From the IMG/VR virus record IMGVR_UViG_3300044638_005334, positions 1 through 35,611 of that record: a DNA stretch of 35,611 nucleotides; one strand, given 5' to 3'. The stretch is from a virus. The notes beneath the pieces are model-generated. The model was not told where the DNA came from, ran no database searches, and saw only the letters and a program-made list of their open reading frames with translations. This document shows, piece by piece, positions 1 to 8,921 of this stretch (the first letter of the stretch is position 1; the number at the start of each line of letters is the position of its first letter). A program made the position numbers and the translations under genes.

Positions 1-2
1 GC

Positions 3-785
3 GGAAATGGTTCGTTTAATTTAGATATCACCAAAACTCAAATTTTCTTTACAGATTTTCAATGGTTGGGTGTTGGTCGCGTGCGTTGTGGATTTGTGCA
101 TGATGGACAGTTAGTTGTTGCTCATGAGTTTTACAATAGCAATGTTTTACCTACTGTTTATATGAGCAATCCAAACTTACCTGTTCGATGCGAAATATTT
201 AATACAGGCGCAACGACTGGTGGGTTTTTTGATCAAATTTGCTCGACTGTAATTTCCGAGGGTGGATATGTCGAAGCAGGTCAAGACTGGCATGTTGCAA
301 CAGGCAATACGAAGATTACAATAACTGGAGTGGGTAATACTCGACCGATTATGGCTATTCGATTGAAGAACTCATTCCGTGGGTATCAAAATCGCGCAAC
401 TGTTCGTGTGGGCGATATTAATCTTTACGCAGAACAAAATCCTGGTGTTTGGGAATTGAGAAAACTGGATAGTGTTGCAGATCTTACATTAGCAAATTCT
501 ACTTGGAATTCAGTTCATGCTAATTCAGCAGTAGAGTATAACATTACTGGGACTGCAATAGTTGGTGGTGAAGCCATTTTTGGTGGGTTTGTGGGTACGA
601 GTTCTCCTGGAGGCAGCTCGAAGGGAATCGGTTTGTCCAGTACAACGGAGCCAACTTCAGCAAAAAAGAATTTTATCGCTCAAAATTACGATTCCTCAAA
701 TAGCGAAATATTCGTAGTTGTAGCACAAGCAATTGCAAGCCCAGTAGATGTTTGGTGCACTGTAACTTGGCGCGAGGTGTATTAA
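3..785 (+). CDS. Phage structural protein, C-terminal part (5' end outside window)
   Basis: The reading frame is open from base 3 through the TAA at 783-785, so the window cuts the 5' end; the internal TTG at 66 is not a credible start because the frame continues upstream with ordinary codons. About 260 residues are visible. They are rich in G, T, N, S and V, with alternating beta-strand-like stretches, no cysteine-pair motif, no signal peptide and no membrane segment. Such composition fits a virion or tail-associated protein, and its position just before a large adhesin supports that. No specific family is recognised from sequence alone; the structural call is inference from composition and neighbourhood. 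Confidence 0.6.
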   Translation, partial: GNGSFNLDITKTQIFFTDFQWLGVGRVRCGFVHDGQLVVAHEFYNSNVLPTVYMSNPNLPVRCEIFNTGATTGGFFDQICSTVISEGGYVEAGQDWHVATGNTKITITGVGNTRPIMAIRLKNSFRGYQNRATVRVGDINLYAEQNPGVWELRKLDSVADLTLANSTWNSVHANSAVEYNITGTAIVGGEAIFGGFVGTSSPGGSSKGIGLSSTTEPTSAKKNFIAQNYDSSNSEIFVVVAQAIASPVDVWCTVTWREVY

Positions 786-792
786 CTAAAAA

Positions 793-802
793 ACGCTAAA
801 TA
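793..802 (+). promoter_or_regulatory. Late-type promoter motif (CTAAATAA)
   Basis: CTAAATAACA lies about 100 bp before the adhesin gene and right after the stop of the previous gene. The same core occurs at 3539 and 19132 and, on the minus strand, near 30668. It resembles the T4 and cyanophage late -10 box (TATAAATA type). The function is inferred from recurrence in intergenic positions. Confidence 0.4.
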
Positions 803-899
803 ACAAGTAACTCATCACTATGTCACTATGATTGGCGCTGAAGAAAGTTTGACAGCATTAAAAGTTGGACAAATTTACTCATAAAGGTTTTAAAAACAA

Positions 900-3533
900 A
901 TGGCAATATTCAAAATTCCTGGCTCCGCTATTCAACCAAATACGATTACGACAACTCAGTTGTCGTCAGCAATCACAACTCAAATTTCTGCTGGTGGTGG
1001 ACCAAGAGTTTCTTCTCTGATTTATCCTGGCAACGACACAGCAGGTAACACCGTTGGCGGTCAAACAGTTTTTATTAATGGTTCTGGTTTCGAAACTAAT
1101 AATGCCATTTATATCAACGGCAATTCTGTACCTTCGAAATCATTTATCAGTGCAAGTAATCTATCATTTACAACTCCTGCATTATCAGCAGGAATCTATC
1201 CTGTTTATGTGATCAATACAGATTCAGGGTCAACCGCAATCTTTATTCCTGGTTATATTTCTTCTGCTGAGCCAGCATGGGTGACATCTGCAGGAAGTTT
1301 AGCTGCCTCTCAAGATGAAGCAACTGCATGGAGTTATTCGCTTTCTGCAACTGGTGATGCGCCGATTACATATGCTCTTGCTGTTGACAGTTCATTGCCT
1401 AGCGGAATCTCTTTGGCAGCAAATGGTTTGATATCAGGAACATTGTCTTCACCACCAGGAACAGATACAACTTATACATTCTCTGTTGTAGCAACAGATG
1501 CTCAAAATCAAGATTCTACAAGGCAATTTACTGTAACAACGAACAGTGGCGAAGGTGTATTATTTGCGAATAATGTTCTTCTCATTCATGCTGATGGAAC
1601 GAATAATAAGAACAATCATACCTTTCTAGATTCTTCAAATAATAACTTTACGATTACAAGAAATGGTAATGCAACTCAGGGATCGTTTAGTCCATTCAGT
1701 CAGACTGGATGGAGTAACTTTTTTGATGGGACTGGGGATTATTTGACAGTTCCAGATAATTTAAATTTAAGAATGGGGTCAGGCAATTTTACTATTGAAT
1801 TTTGGTGGTATCCTGTTAATCTTGCAGGCTTTCAATCTGCGTTTGATAAGGGATATACTGCCGCTGATGGATTACTATTTCAAACAGGAAACGGCGATGG
1901 AAGAACTGTAATATATGCTGGCGGCTCTTCAATACTAACATCTAACACAGCAGTAACCACTAATACTTGGACTCATGTTGCTTTAGTTAGAAATGCATCT
2001 ACAATGACATTATATCAAAATGGTATATCTGTTGGTTCTGGATCAAATTCAACCAATTTTAGCAATACCAGTATCATGGGTGTAGGAGCCAATGCAACTG
2101 GCGGTGGCGGTAATGTTTATGCAATCAATGGTTATTTGTCAAATTTTCGAGTTGTTAAAGACACTGCTGTTTATACCGCCAACTTTACTCCGTCTGCCGC
2201 ACCTCTCACTGCCGTTTCAAACACTTCTTTATTGACTTGCCAAAGTAATCGCTTCCGCGACGCCAGCAATAATAACTTCACAATAACTCGCAATGGTGAT
2301 ACTTCTATTCAACCATTCTCTCCATTTGCACCAACTGCTAAATACTCAACAGCAAATGTTGGTGGAAGTGGATATTTTGATGGTACTGGTGATAGGATAT
2401 CTGTTGGCGGAAATGCTGCGTTTGATATTTCTAGTGGTAACTTTACGGTTGAAGGTTGGATCTACCCAACAAGCAGCAGCGGAGTGCAAGGTTTGTTTGT
2501 CTTATTTACCGCAACAAACTCTGACTATGCTGGAATGACGCTTTATGTTTCGCGCCAAAGCAGTTCTGTAATAACAGTAGAAGGCGCAAGCCCGTCAATT
2601 GGTAGCGGCGGTTCTGCGATTGCAATTACCACTACCAATACCGCTCCTGTCAACACATGGACTCACATTGCTATAACAAGAAACAGCAATACTTTTACTG
2701 TTTGGGTTAACGGGGTTTCTAGCGGCACAGCAACCTTTTCTGGAACGCTATATTGGTCACCGCCAAATCTTTACATTGGCGCTGGAAACGACACTACACC
2801 GAATCAGTTTGCTGGATATATCAGCGATGTTCGTATTGTCAAAGGCACTGCTGTATACACATCTGCATTTACACCCCCAACAGCACCACTCACAAACATC
2901 GCTAATACATCTCTACTCTGCAACTTCACCAACGCTGGCATCTTTGATCAAACAGCCAAAACTGCACTCGAAACTCTTGGTGATGCTAAAGTCAGCACTG
3001 CACAGTACAAATATGGTACTGGTTCTATTGCGTTTGATGGGACGGGGGATTATTTAAAAACTCCAAACAATGCAATATTAACTTTTGGTACTGGCGATCT
3101 TACGCTAGAATGTTGGATTTATCAAACTGCAACTTCTACTAGCACTTATAGAGTGATTTTTGGAGACAATGTATACGGTAGCACAGGTGGATATACTCTT
3201 TATAGTTATAACAATGCGCTAAATTTATGGAAAGGCAGCGGAGGCGGTGGTGCCGAAGTGATCGCACCTGCAGGAACAATCACTCTTAACACTTGGACCC
3301 ATGTTGCATGGACAAGATCTGGATCATCAAATAGACTGTTTATTAATGGCACTCAAGTAGGCTCTACAACAACAGACGCTACCAATTACACTAGTACGGC
3401 GTCATTTATTGGTGCAAGTCAATCAGGAACATTACCTTTTGCTGGCTATATCGACGACCTTCGCATCACCAAAGGTTATGCGCGCTATACATCTAACTTC
3501 ACTCCACCATCCTCTGCATTCAAAGATAGGTAA
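900..3533 (+). CDS. Tail fibre or adhesin with TIG, Ig-like and three LamG-like domains
   Basis: 877 residues. The N-terminus (MAIFKIPGSAIQPNTIT) is a short attachment-like region. Residues about 38-118 look like an IPT/TIG fold and 125-215 like a putative Ig (He_PIG type) domain. Three concanavalin A/LamG-like modules follow at about 225-445, 447-670 and 675-877. Each carries FDGTGD (near residues 274, 491 and 712), a WTHVA or WTHIA strand, and a closing segment ending in NFTP or AFTP. LamG-like repeats in phage tail proteins usually bind surface glycans, so this is a strong candidate for host recognition. The weak SD (AAAGG) and ATG at 900 give the only sensible start. Binding specificity cannot be read from the sequence. 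Confidence 0.8.
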   Translation: MAIFKIPGSAIQPNTITTTQLSSAITTQISAGGGPRVSSLIYPGNDTAGNTVGGQTVFINGSGFETNNAIYINGNSVPSKSFISASNLSFTTPALSAGIYPVYVINTDSGSTAIFIPGYISSAEPAWVTSAGSLAASQDEATAWSYSLSATGDAPITYALAVDSSLPSGISLAANGLISGTLSSPPGTDTTYTFSVVATDAQNQDSTRQFTVTTNSGEGVLFANNVLLIHADGTNNKNNHTFLDSSNNNFTITRNGNATQGSFSPFSQTGWSNFFDGTGDYLTVPDNLNLRMGSGNFTIEFWWYPVNLAGFQSAFDKGYTAADGLLFQTGNGDGRTVIYAGGSSILTSNTAVTTNTWTHVALVRNASTMTLYQNGISVGSGSNSTNFSNTSIMGVGANATGGGGNVYAINGYLSNFRVVKDTAVYTANFTPSAAPLTAVSNTSLLTCQSNRFRDASNNNFTITRNGDTSIQPFSPFAPTAKYSTANVGGSGYFDGTGDRISVGGNAAFDISSGNFTVEGWIYPTSSSGVQGLFVLFTATNSDYAGMTLYVSRQSSSVITVEGASPSIGSGGSAIAITTTNTAPVNTWTHIAITRNSNTFTVWVNGVSSGTATFSGTLYWSPPNLYIGAGNDTTPNQFAGYISDVRIVKGTAVYTSAFTPPTAPLTNIANTSLLCNFTNAGIFDQTAKTALETLGDAKVSTAQYKYGTGSIAFDGTGDYLKTPNNAILTFGTGDLTLECWIYQTATSTSTYRVIFGDNVYGSTGGYTLYSYNNALNLWKGSGGGGAEVIAPAGTITLNTWTHVAWTRSGSSNRLFINGTQVGSTTTDATNYTSTASFIGASQSGTLPFAGYIDDLRITKGYARYTSNFTPPSSAFKDR

Positions 3534-3538
3534 TTTAC

Positions 3539-3548
3539 TAAATAACAG
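3539..3548 (+). promoter_or_regulatory. Late-type promoter motif (CTAAATAA)
   Basis: The sequence TTTACTAAATAACA follows the adhesin stop and precedes the gene at 3636 by about 90 bp. The same core is found after two other stops in the window. A separate TATAAT at 3601-3606 has no good -35 partner 17 bp upstream, so which of the two drives the 3636 gene is open. Confidence 0.4.
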
Positions 3549-3635
3549 TGACTAATCACCTTTAGTATTGCACCCTATATCATATACTCGCTGATTGTTT
3601 TATAATGGTAACATTCAGAGCATTCAGAGGGTACA

Positions 3636-4688
3636 ATGAAAAAATTACTAGCAGTTCTCGCTCTCCTAGCATCTGGAGCAGCATTCGGTCAAACAACGAC
3701 CACAAATGTCGTTACAGATAATACTACAACGACAACCAATACCACAAACTCAACAAATACGAATGTTAACACAAATAATAACATTCAAAGTGGTACGGTA
3801 ACGAATAATAATAACAATGTGAATACATCAACCAATGTAAACACAAACAACAATATTCAAAGTGGAACGGCGACTAATATTAATCAAAATACTAGCACCG
3901 CAACATCAACGAATACTAACAACAATAACAGTGTAAGCACTTCAACGAATACTAATAATAACAACAATGTCAACACATCAACTTCGGTCAATACGAATAA
4001 CAACAACAATGTGAGTGTTTCAACAAACACTAACAATAATAACAATGTGAGTGTTTCGACAAATACAAACAACAATAACAATGTCTCTACATCCACAAAT
4101 ACAAATAACAATAACAATGTAAGCACTTCAACGAATACTAATAACAATAATAGTAACTCGACCTCAGACAATAAAAATCTTAATATTAACAAGTCAGAAA
4201 GCACAAGCGAAAGTAAAGTTAAGACTGAGAATACTAACACAAATATCAACCGCAACGAAAACATCACAAAGGTTGAACAAGAGATTAAATCACCACCTGC
4301 TAGTGCTATCGCTCCAATGATTTCAGCATATAGCCAGGATGTTTGTGTATCTGGTATTTCTGGTGCTGTTCAAACTCAGGTGATTGGTTTGTCTGCTGGT
4401 AAGGCAGTTCGCGATATGAATTGCGAAAGATTAAAACTATCAAAGACGCTATACGATATGGGTATGAAGGTTGCTGCTGTATCAATGATGTGCCAAGACG
4501 AGAGAGTCTTCAAGGCAATGGAAATGGCTGGAACACCTTGCCCTTACATGGGTAAGATTGGTAAAGATGCAACCGAGCAGTGGGCTGGTAATAAGGAAGA
4601 ACGCCCAGACTTTAAGAAGAAGTGGTGGGAAGTTTGGAAAAAGGCTACGACTGAAGATCTTTCAGCAGCAACACCAGCTGGTGAATAA
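3636..4688 (+). CDS. Exported Asn/Thr-repeat protein with conserved C-terminal domain
   Basis: 350 residues. Residues 1-18 are a clear Sec signal peptide (MKK, hydrophobic core, AFG before Q19). About residues 20-190 are low complexity: a roughly 12-residue unit of the form VSTSTNTNNNNN repeated with drift. The last 130 residues are normal globular sequence with several cysteines (near DVCVSG, DMNCER, MMCQDE, TPCPYM), which in an exported protein could form disulfides. The start has an SD (GAGGG) before ATG 3636. The stop overlaps the next start (TAATG), so the two exported proteins are translationally coupled. The function is unknown. The repeat could be a flexible spacer or fibrous stalk displayed outside the cytoplasm; this is inference. 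Confidence 0.75.
   Translation: MKKLLAVLALLASGAAFGQTTTTNVVTDNTTTTTNTTNSTNTNVNTNNNIQSGTVTNNNNNVNTSTNVNTNNNIQSGTATNINQNTSTATSTNTNNNNSVSTSTNTNNNNNVNTSTSVNTNNNNNVSVSTNTNNNNNVSVSTNTNNNNNVSTSTNTNNNNNVSTSTNTNNNNSNSTSDNKNLNINKSESTSESKVKTENTNTNINRNENITKVEQEIKSPPASAIAPMISAYSQDVCVSGISGAVQTQVIGLSAGKAVRDMNCERLKLSKTLYDMGMKVAAVSMMCQDERVFKAMEMAGTPCPYMGKIGKDATEQWAGNKEERPDFKKKWWEVWKKATTEDLSAATPAGE
3900..4160 (+). repeat. Tandem coding repeat, about 36 bp units (Asn/Thr-rich)
   Basis: Within the 3636 gene, units built from AAYACWAAYAAYAAYAAYAAY plus a Ser/Thr/Val tract recur in phase. Units differ at third positions, showing drift under protein-level constraint and not recent perfect expansion. Confidence 0.75.
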
Positions 4689-6775
4689 TGAAGCGATTTC
4701 TCGCTCTATTACTCTTGTTCTGTGGCGCAGCACAAGCGCAGCAGATAGACTACACATATACGCAAACATATGTGGGTGCACCTGCTCCATTTCAGCAATT
4801 AAATGTAAATCAAGGGACTCCACTAAATCTAGCGGATGACCAAGTATCAAATCCAATCAATCTTGGATTTAATTTTAAATTCTATGGACAGGATTTTAAT
4901 AGTGCATTCATTAGTAGTAATGGTGTATTAGGTTTTCAAGGTCCTATTAATGGGTGCTGTAGTGGGTATAATCTTGCTAATCCTGGCAATAGATATGGAA
5001 TATTTGCACTCCAAACTGATCTGATAAACCTTCAAACAACTAATCCGTGGTACAGAACACAAGGCGAACAAGGTGACCGAACATTTACTGTTGGCTGGTA
5101 TAATATGCCAATATACTATGATCAAAATTTTCGCAGTTCATTTGAGATTACTTTGTTTGAAAATAATAACAATATACTTCTTAACTATGGTGACCTTAAT
5201 ACTAATGGTAGATTTTTTACTGCTGGGATAAAAGGTAACGACGGCGAATATGAGTTGATATACTCTGGAACAAATGATGCATTTTTAGAAAATTCCAGTT
5301 ACATGTTCTCGTTTATTCCACCACCGCCACCAATCCCAGAATTTTTATATTGGATTAATCTAGCAACCGAAAACGGTGTGTTTACACTAACGACTGCAGG
5401 TGTTGTCCGCTATGGTGCAAGTGGCGTTTATACCTATGCAGAATTACAGCAAGGAACTTACTCTTGCTCAAATGGATCTTTTGGAGACCCAATTCCTGGT
5501 GTGTATAAGAGTTGTGAGTTTGGCAGTAACATTCCCCCAGTTGTAGAAGTTGATTGCTCTGTAACACCAGGAGATATTAGTTGTTTAATTGAAGATGGAA
5601 TCATTGATTACACTGACCCAGAAGAACTATTAGCATCATTAGAAGATGATGATTTTACAAATACTGGAGATGACGGCATCGATAACGGCAGTGACGATGG
5701 TAGTGATAGCGGCAGCGATGATGGAAGCGAAATTGATAGCACAGAAGATACAACTGATAGTTTTGAAGAAGATTTTGGATCAGTAGATGAAGAGGTAATA
5801 TCGGAAGAAGAAGAATCAGAAGATATTACCGAATCTGATGCGATGGAAGAATTGATCGCTGAGCAAGAATTAGAAGAACTATTATCTATAGAAGAGATGC
5901 AAGATTCTATTGAAGAAGGTGATGATGAGAAAGAAGAAAATGAAGAAAAACTTGCCGACTCCATTGATCCATCTATTTTAAGTCTAGTGTTGAGTATTGT
6001 AGAGTCTACAAGCATTGTTGACAATTCAGGTGCAACAGCAGGTGCTGCATCATCAACAACAGCTGCAGCTGCTATAGGTGCTAGTGGTGCTTTAAATAAT
6101 AATGCAACAGTTACCAATTCAAGCAGAACTGAAACCGCAAGTAATTTTTCTATTGATGCGACAAATGAATCGCTTAACGAAGCCACACAATTTGCGGCTA
6201 CTGAGTCTCAAACTACTACTAATATCAACGCAGAAACAAATGCTGCTTTGGGTCTTGTTACCGATTCCTTGAGAGATGCAGAAAATCTAGTGGCTTCTTC
6301 TGCTATCACGGAAGAAACAGTTGCTACAAATAAAACTAATGAATCGGCATTTGATGATAACACAGAAACTGATTTGCCTGTTATGACATTAGATCCTAAT
6401 AATCCATTATCTCAGTTTTTTAATAGCATGCCTTCCCTTGCAAACCTAGAAGCGGCTGGAGCATTAAATAATAAACAAGATAAATCTGATGCTGAAGTTC
6501 GCGCTGAACAAGTCGTAGCAGCAAATCAAGAAGAACAAGAGGCAATTAATGCAAATTATATGGAAGCAGACCAAGCAGGCATTGTCGCCGCTATTGGTGC
6601 AGATGTAGATGTGAGTTCTTATAGAACTGCAATGTTAAATGACAATAATATTTGGTATAAACCAGAGGATATATATAAAGGCGTAATCATCAAAGATAAC
6701 GTCCGTGGTTCATACTTCCTTGAGAAAGGAAACACAGACACTTATAAAAAGATGGTAGAGGAACAATACAAATGA
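4688..6775 (+). CDS. Large exported protein with acidic low-complexity centre
   Basis: 695 residues. The signal peptide at 1-18 (MKRFLALLLLFCGAAQA, then Q) is clear. Residues about 20-210 form a globular beta-rich domain with NLGFNFKFYGQ and SSNGVLGF, reminiscent of nidogen-like or PEP-CTERM-associated extracellular domains. A proline-rich hinge (PPPPPIPE, near 213) and a cysteine-containing strand region follow. Residues about 300-430 are extremely D/E/S-rich, then come Ala/Ser/Thr/Asn-rich helices and a short terminal domain. It is coupled to the upstream exported gene by TAATG and to the next gene by ATGA. The two exported proteins probably act together at the host envelope or on the virion; the activity is unknown. 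Confidence 0.7.
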   Translation: MKRFLALLLLFCGAAQAQQIDYTYTQTYVGAPAPFQQLNVNQGTPLNLADDQVSNPINLGFNFKFYGQDFNSAFISSNGVLGFQGPINGCCSGYNLANPGNRYGIFALQTDLINLQTTNPWYRTQGEQGDRTFTVGWYNMPIYYDQNFRSSFEITLFENNNNILLNYGDLNTNGRFFTAGIKGNDGEYELIYSGTNDAFLENSSYMFSFIPPPPPIPEFLYWINLATENGVFTLTTAGVVRYGASGVYTYAELQQGTYSCSNGSFGDPIPGVYKSCEFGSNIPPVVEVDCSVTPGDISCLIEDGIIDYTDPEELLASLEDDDFTNTGDDGIDNGSDDGSDSGSDDGSEIDSTEDTTDSFEEDFGSVDEEVISEEEESEDITESDAMEELIAEQELEELLSIEEMQDSIEEGDDEKEENEEKLADSIDPSILSLVLSIVESTSIVDNSGATAGAASSTTAAAAIGASGALNNNATVTNSSRTETASNFSIDATNESLNEATQFAATESQTTTNINAETNAALGLVTDSLRDAENLVASSAITEETVATNKTNESAFDDNTETDLPVMTLDPNNPLSQFFNSMPSLANLEAAGALNNKQDKSDAEVRAEQVVAANQEEQEAINANYMEADQAGIVAAIGADVDVSSYRTAMLNDNNIWYKPEDIYKGVIIKDNVRGSYFLEKGNTDTYKKMVEEQYK

Positions 6776-7314
6776 GTAAAGACTTAGACGCAACAGTAGA
6801 TAAACTAGAAGCTGCAACTGACCCTAATACAGTAGTCAGCGTCGGTGGGTTCAACTTCACACCAGCCAAACTTATGATTGCAGGCACAATCGTATCTACC
6901 ATTCTCGGTGGTCTTTACGGTGCATTTGAAGTCTATAAAGACTACATGTCAATGAAGGAAGCCATTCAGACTTATGTGACACCAGACCTTTCAGGTATTC
7001 AAGAACGCATCACCAAAATGGAAGAGCGCGTTGATGGTGCAGTCGTTATGGTCGACGAGAGCGGTGATATTATCCGTGATGTTCGTACAGACCTAAAAGG
7101 TGACATTGATTCCCTTCAAGCGGACATTGACGCTGCAGAGCGTAGAAACCGCGAGCTGGATAAAGAGGTCCGTGGATTTGTTGGCGTAACAGACCGCGAC
7201 ATGAACGCTAGATTAAGAGCGATCGAGCGCGAAACGGACGCTAAATTGAAGGAATTGGAAAAGAAAGTTGACGAGAAGATCCAGAAAGCATGGGAAAATC
7301 CGTTGGCTAAATAA
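6772..7314 (+). CDS. Membrane-anchored coiled-coil protein
   Basis: 180 residues. Residues about 33-55 (LMIAGTIVSTILGGLYGAFEV) form a single membrane segment. From about 75 to the end there is a long charged heptad-like coiled coil (repeated E/R/K/D with I/V/L spacing, ending KKVDEKIQKAW). It overlaps the stop of the previous gene by ATGA. The layout, a short N-terminus, one TM and a long coiled coil, suits a scaffold or tether spanning from the membrane. No enzymatic motif is present. The family is not recognised. Confidence 0.7.
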   Translation: MSKDLDATVDKLEAATDPNTVVSVGGFNFTPAKLMIAGTIVSTILGGLYGAFEVYKDYMSMKEAIQTYVTPDLSGIQERITKMEERVDGAVVMVDESGDIIRDVRTDLKGDIDSLQADIDAAERRNRELDKEVRGFVGVTDRDMNARLRAIERETDAKLKELEKKVDEKIQKAWENPLAK

Positions 7315-7320
7315 GAAACT

Positions 7321-7464
7321 ATGCTAGAAACATTATGTCTCCGCAATGAAGAAAAGCGATATATTGTGAGTTTTCGCAATAAGATCCTATTCGTAACGCA
7401 CAATTATTTGTTTGCGAAACGAATGGAAAGGGGTGTCGCTTACATTGTACGGAGATTAAAATGA
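7321..7464 (+). CDS. Small basic protein (47 aa)
   Basis: An uninterrupted frame starts at ATG 7321, 6 nt after the previous stop, and ends with TGA 7462-7464, which overlaps the ATG of the next gene at 7461 (ATGA). The product (MLETLCLRNEEKRYIVSFRN at its start) is rich in R and K with scattered hydrophobics. The tight packing and stop/start overlap match the local gene style and argue that it is real. It fills what would otherwise be a 146-bp gap. No strong SD is seen. The function is unknown. Confidence 0.5.
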   Translation: MLETLCLRNEEKRYIVSFRNKILFVTHNYLFAKRMERGVAYIVRRLK

Positions 7465-7685
7465 ATCTATTAGAAAATTTAAAATCAATGCTTTCAGATG
7501 GAGTTAACGGATCTGTTTCATCAAAGCGTGTGATTACATTTTTAGCGACTTTTTTGGTCGCATTGGCGTTCGTGCTTAATTTGTTCTGGAGTTTTACAGT
7601 GGAACAATTTATGTATGATTCTATGATGATGATTGTTGTGGCTGGACTTGGTACTACTGTTGCGGAGAAATTCGCTAAAAAATAA
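7461..7685 (+). CDS. Small two-TM membrane protein (holin-like)
   Basis: 74 residues, with SD GGAG 8 nt before the ATG. Two hydrophobic helices (about 25-45 and 50-68) flank a short loop, with a charged N-terminus and a KK tail. The size, topology and place just upstream of the nuclease and spanin genes are compatible with a class II holin, but similar small two-TM proteins occur for other purposes in phages. No diagnostic motif exists, so the holin assignment is context-based. Confidence 0.5.
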   Translation: MNLLENLKSMLSDGVNGSVSSKRVITFLATFLVALAFVLNLFWSFTVEQFMYDSMMMIVVAGLGTTVAEKFAKK

Positions 7686-7698
7686 TTAGGAGATGATC

Positions 7699-7938
7699 AT
7701 GAGTACATTAGTTGTTGTATTATTAGTTGCGTTTATCGTTTTTGCTCTTTGGAATGCTTGGAAGTTGTTAAACAAACCAGACGCCAATGACGATGGTAAA
7801 GTAGATGCAAACGATGTTCTTTTTACTGCAAAGGAAGTTGTTGCTGAAGTGAAAGAAGAAACAGTAAAGGTTGCAGAAAAGGTCACCGAGAAGGTTACAG
7901 AAAAAGTTAAGAAGCCACGCGCAAAGAAGGCAAAGTAA
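7699..7938 (+). CDS. One-TM protein with dockerin/EF-hand-like calcium motif
   Basis: The start was chosen at ATG 7699 because the SD (AGGAG, 7688-7692) touches an in-frame ATG at 7693 but sits 6 nt before 7699. It encodes 79 residues. Residues 1-18 are a membrane helix, followed by DANDDGKVDANDVL, which matches the Ca-binding loop pattern of dockerin/EF-hand motifs (D-x-N-D-D-G-x-V-D). The C-terminal half is a K/E/V-rich amphipathic tail. It overlaps the nuclease gene by one base (TAATG). Ca binding is predicted from the motif only. Confidence 0.6.
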   Translation: MSTLVVVLLVAFIVFALWNAWKLLNKPDANDDGKVDANDVLFTAKEVVAEVKEETVKVAEKVTEKVTEKVKKPRAKKAK

Positions 7939-8357
7939 TGAAAAACTTACTTATCCTTTCTTTACTTGCGTTTTCAAGCGCAACAATGGCAAATCCATAT
8001 GACTTCAAGATATTAAAAGTCAGTGATGGTGATACAGTGGTGTTTGAAGCACCATTTTTGCCAGCGCCATTGAAGCCGCAATTAAGTTTGCGTGTTCTTG
8101 GTGTTGATACGCCAGAGAAAGGTGGTCGCGCTGGTTGCCCAGCTGAGGCAGCTGCGGCAGAAAAAGCCAGCGCGTTTACTAAAAATCTTGTCGCTAATGG
8201 TAAGAAGATTCAGATTGAATTAAAAGAGCATGACAAGTTTGGTGGTCGTGTGCTTGGTGATCTGATTGTCGATGGTCAGAAACTTTCTGAACTATTGATT
8301 AAGAACGGTCACGCTCGTGCATACTTTGGTGAAAAGAAACAATCTTGGTGTGAATAA
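7938..8357 (+). CDS. Secreted thermonuclease (staphylococcal nuclease family)
   Basis: 139 residues. The signal peptide is at 1-18 (ends ATMA before NPYD). The SNase fold is recognisable from KVSDGDTVVFE, RVLGVDTPE, the conserved GGRVLGDL strand carrying an active-site-type arginine, and a C-terminal LLIKNGHARAY helix. The family makes Ca-dependent, sugar-nonspecific DNA/RNA cleavage. With a signal peptide it would act in the periplasm or outside the cell. Neighbours are a protein with a putative Ca-binding motif upstream and the spanins downstream. Possible roles are clearing extracellular or host DNA at lysis, or blocking competing phage DNA in the periplasm; both are inference. Confidence 0.88.
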   Translation: MKNLLILSLLAFSSATMANPYDFKILKVSDGDTVVFEAPFLPAPLKPQLSLRVLGVDTPEKGGRAGCPAEAAAAEKASAFTKNLVANGKKIQIELKEHDKFGGRVLGDLIVDGQKLSELLIKNGHARAYFGEKKQSWCE

Positions 8358-8366
8358 AGGTGACAC

Positions 8367-8921
8367 ATGCTTATACCGTTACCATATAAAATCCTTGCAG
8401 TTGTTCTTATAGTTGGTGGCGCATTTGCTGCTGGCTATAAGAAAGGCACTGATGCTGGTGAAGTTCTAATTCAAAAGGCTGCAAACGAAGCAGAGTTGTT
8501 GAAGATTGAACTTGAGAATGAACAAAAGAATATCAAGGAACGAGTTGTAACTGAGTATGTTGACAAGATTAAAGTTGTCACTCAACGAGAAACAATTTAT
8601 CGTGATGCTGCTGAACAGCAAGTTCCTGGCAAATTCAATCTAACCAATGGTTGGGTTTATTTGCATGATACAAGTGTGAAGGGCGAGGAACTAAATCCTG
8701 AAATGACAACTGATGATACTGATTCAGTCGTCAAAGACAATCAGGCACTTGGTACGGTATTGGCAAACTATTCTGTTTGTTTACAAAACGCTCAGCAACT
8801 AGTAAGTTTGCAATCATGGATTCTTGAAACAAAAGCATCCGTTGACAAACAAAACAAAGATCGTGGGCTGGATATTAAACTGCCAGAAATGCCATGGAAG
8901 AAAGGGGAGTCTGCGAAATGA
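8367..8921 (+). CDS. Inner-membrane spanin (Rz-like)
   Basis: 184 residues. One N-terminal membrane anchor (about 8-25, ILAVVLIVGGAFAAGY) is followed by a periplasmic, helix-rich domain with E/K-rich heptads. This is the topology of an i-spanin. The stop (TGA 8919-8921) overlaps the start of a small lipoprotein gene, the classic Rz/Rz1-type arrangement. Together the pair would bridge the inner and outer membranes and fuse them at the last step of Gram-negative lysis. The assignment rests on architecture and pairing, as spanins share little sequence. Confidence 0.75.
   Translation: MLIPLPYKILAVVLIVGGAFAAGYKKGTDAGEVLIQKAANEAELLKIELENEQKNIKERVVTEYVDKIKVVTQRETIYRDAAEQQVPGKFNLTNGWVYLHDTSVKGEELNPEMTTDDTDSVVKDNQALGTVLANYSVCLQNAQQLVSLQSWILETKASVDKQNKDRGLDIKLPEMPWKKGESAK

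Noticed and set aside
828-884. 18-codon frame between the first two genes
   Set aside because: No SD, no overlap with neighbours and short length; could be chance.
3601-3606. TATAAT before the exported repeat gene as a full sigma70 promoter
   Set aside because: No acceptable -35 at 16-18 bp upstream; the neighbouring late-type motif is as likely.
3900-4160. CRISPR-like repeat array
   Set aside because: The repeats are in-frame coding units without constant-length unique spacers.
3884-4267. Long minus-strand frame, Leu/Val-rich
   Set aside because: It is the antisense of the Asn/Thr repeat (AAY codons read as Leu/Val); no promoter, SD or family.
5608-6186. Minus-strand 192-codon frame
   Set aside because: Serine-rich antisense shadow of the acidic Asp/Glu tract in the exported protein.
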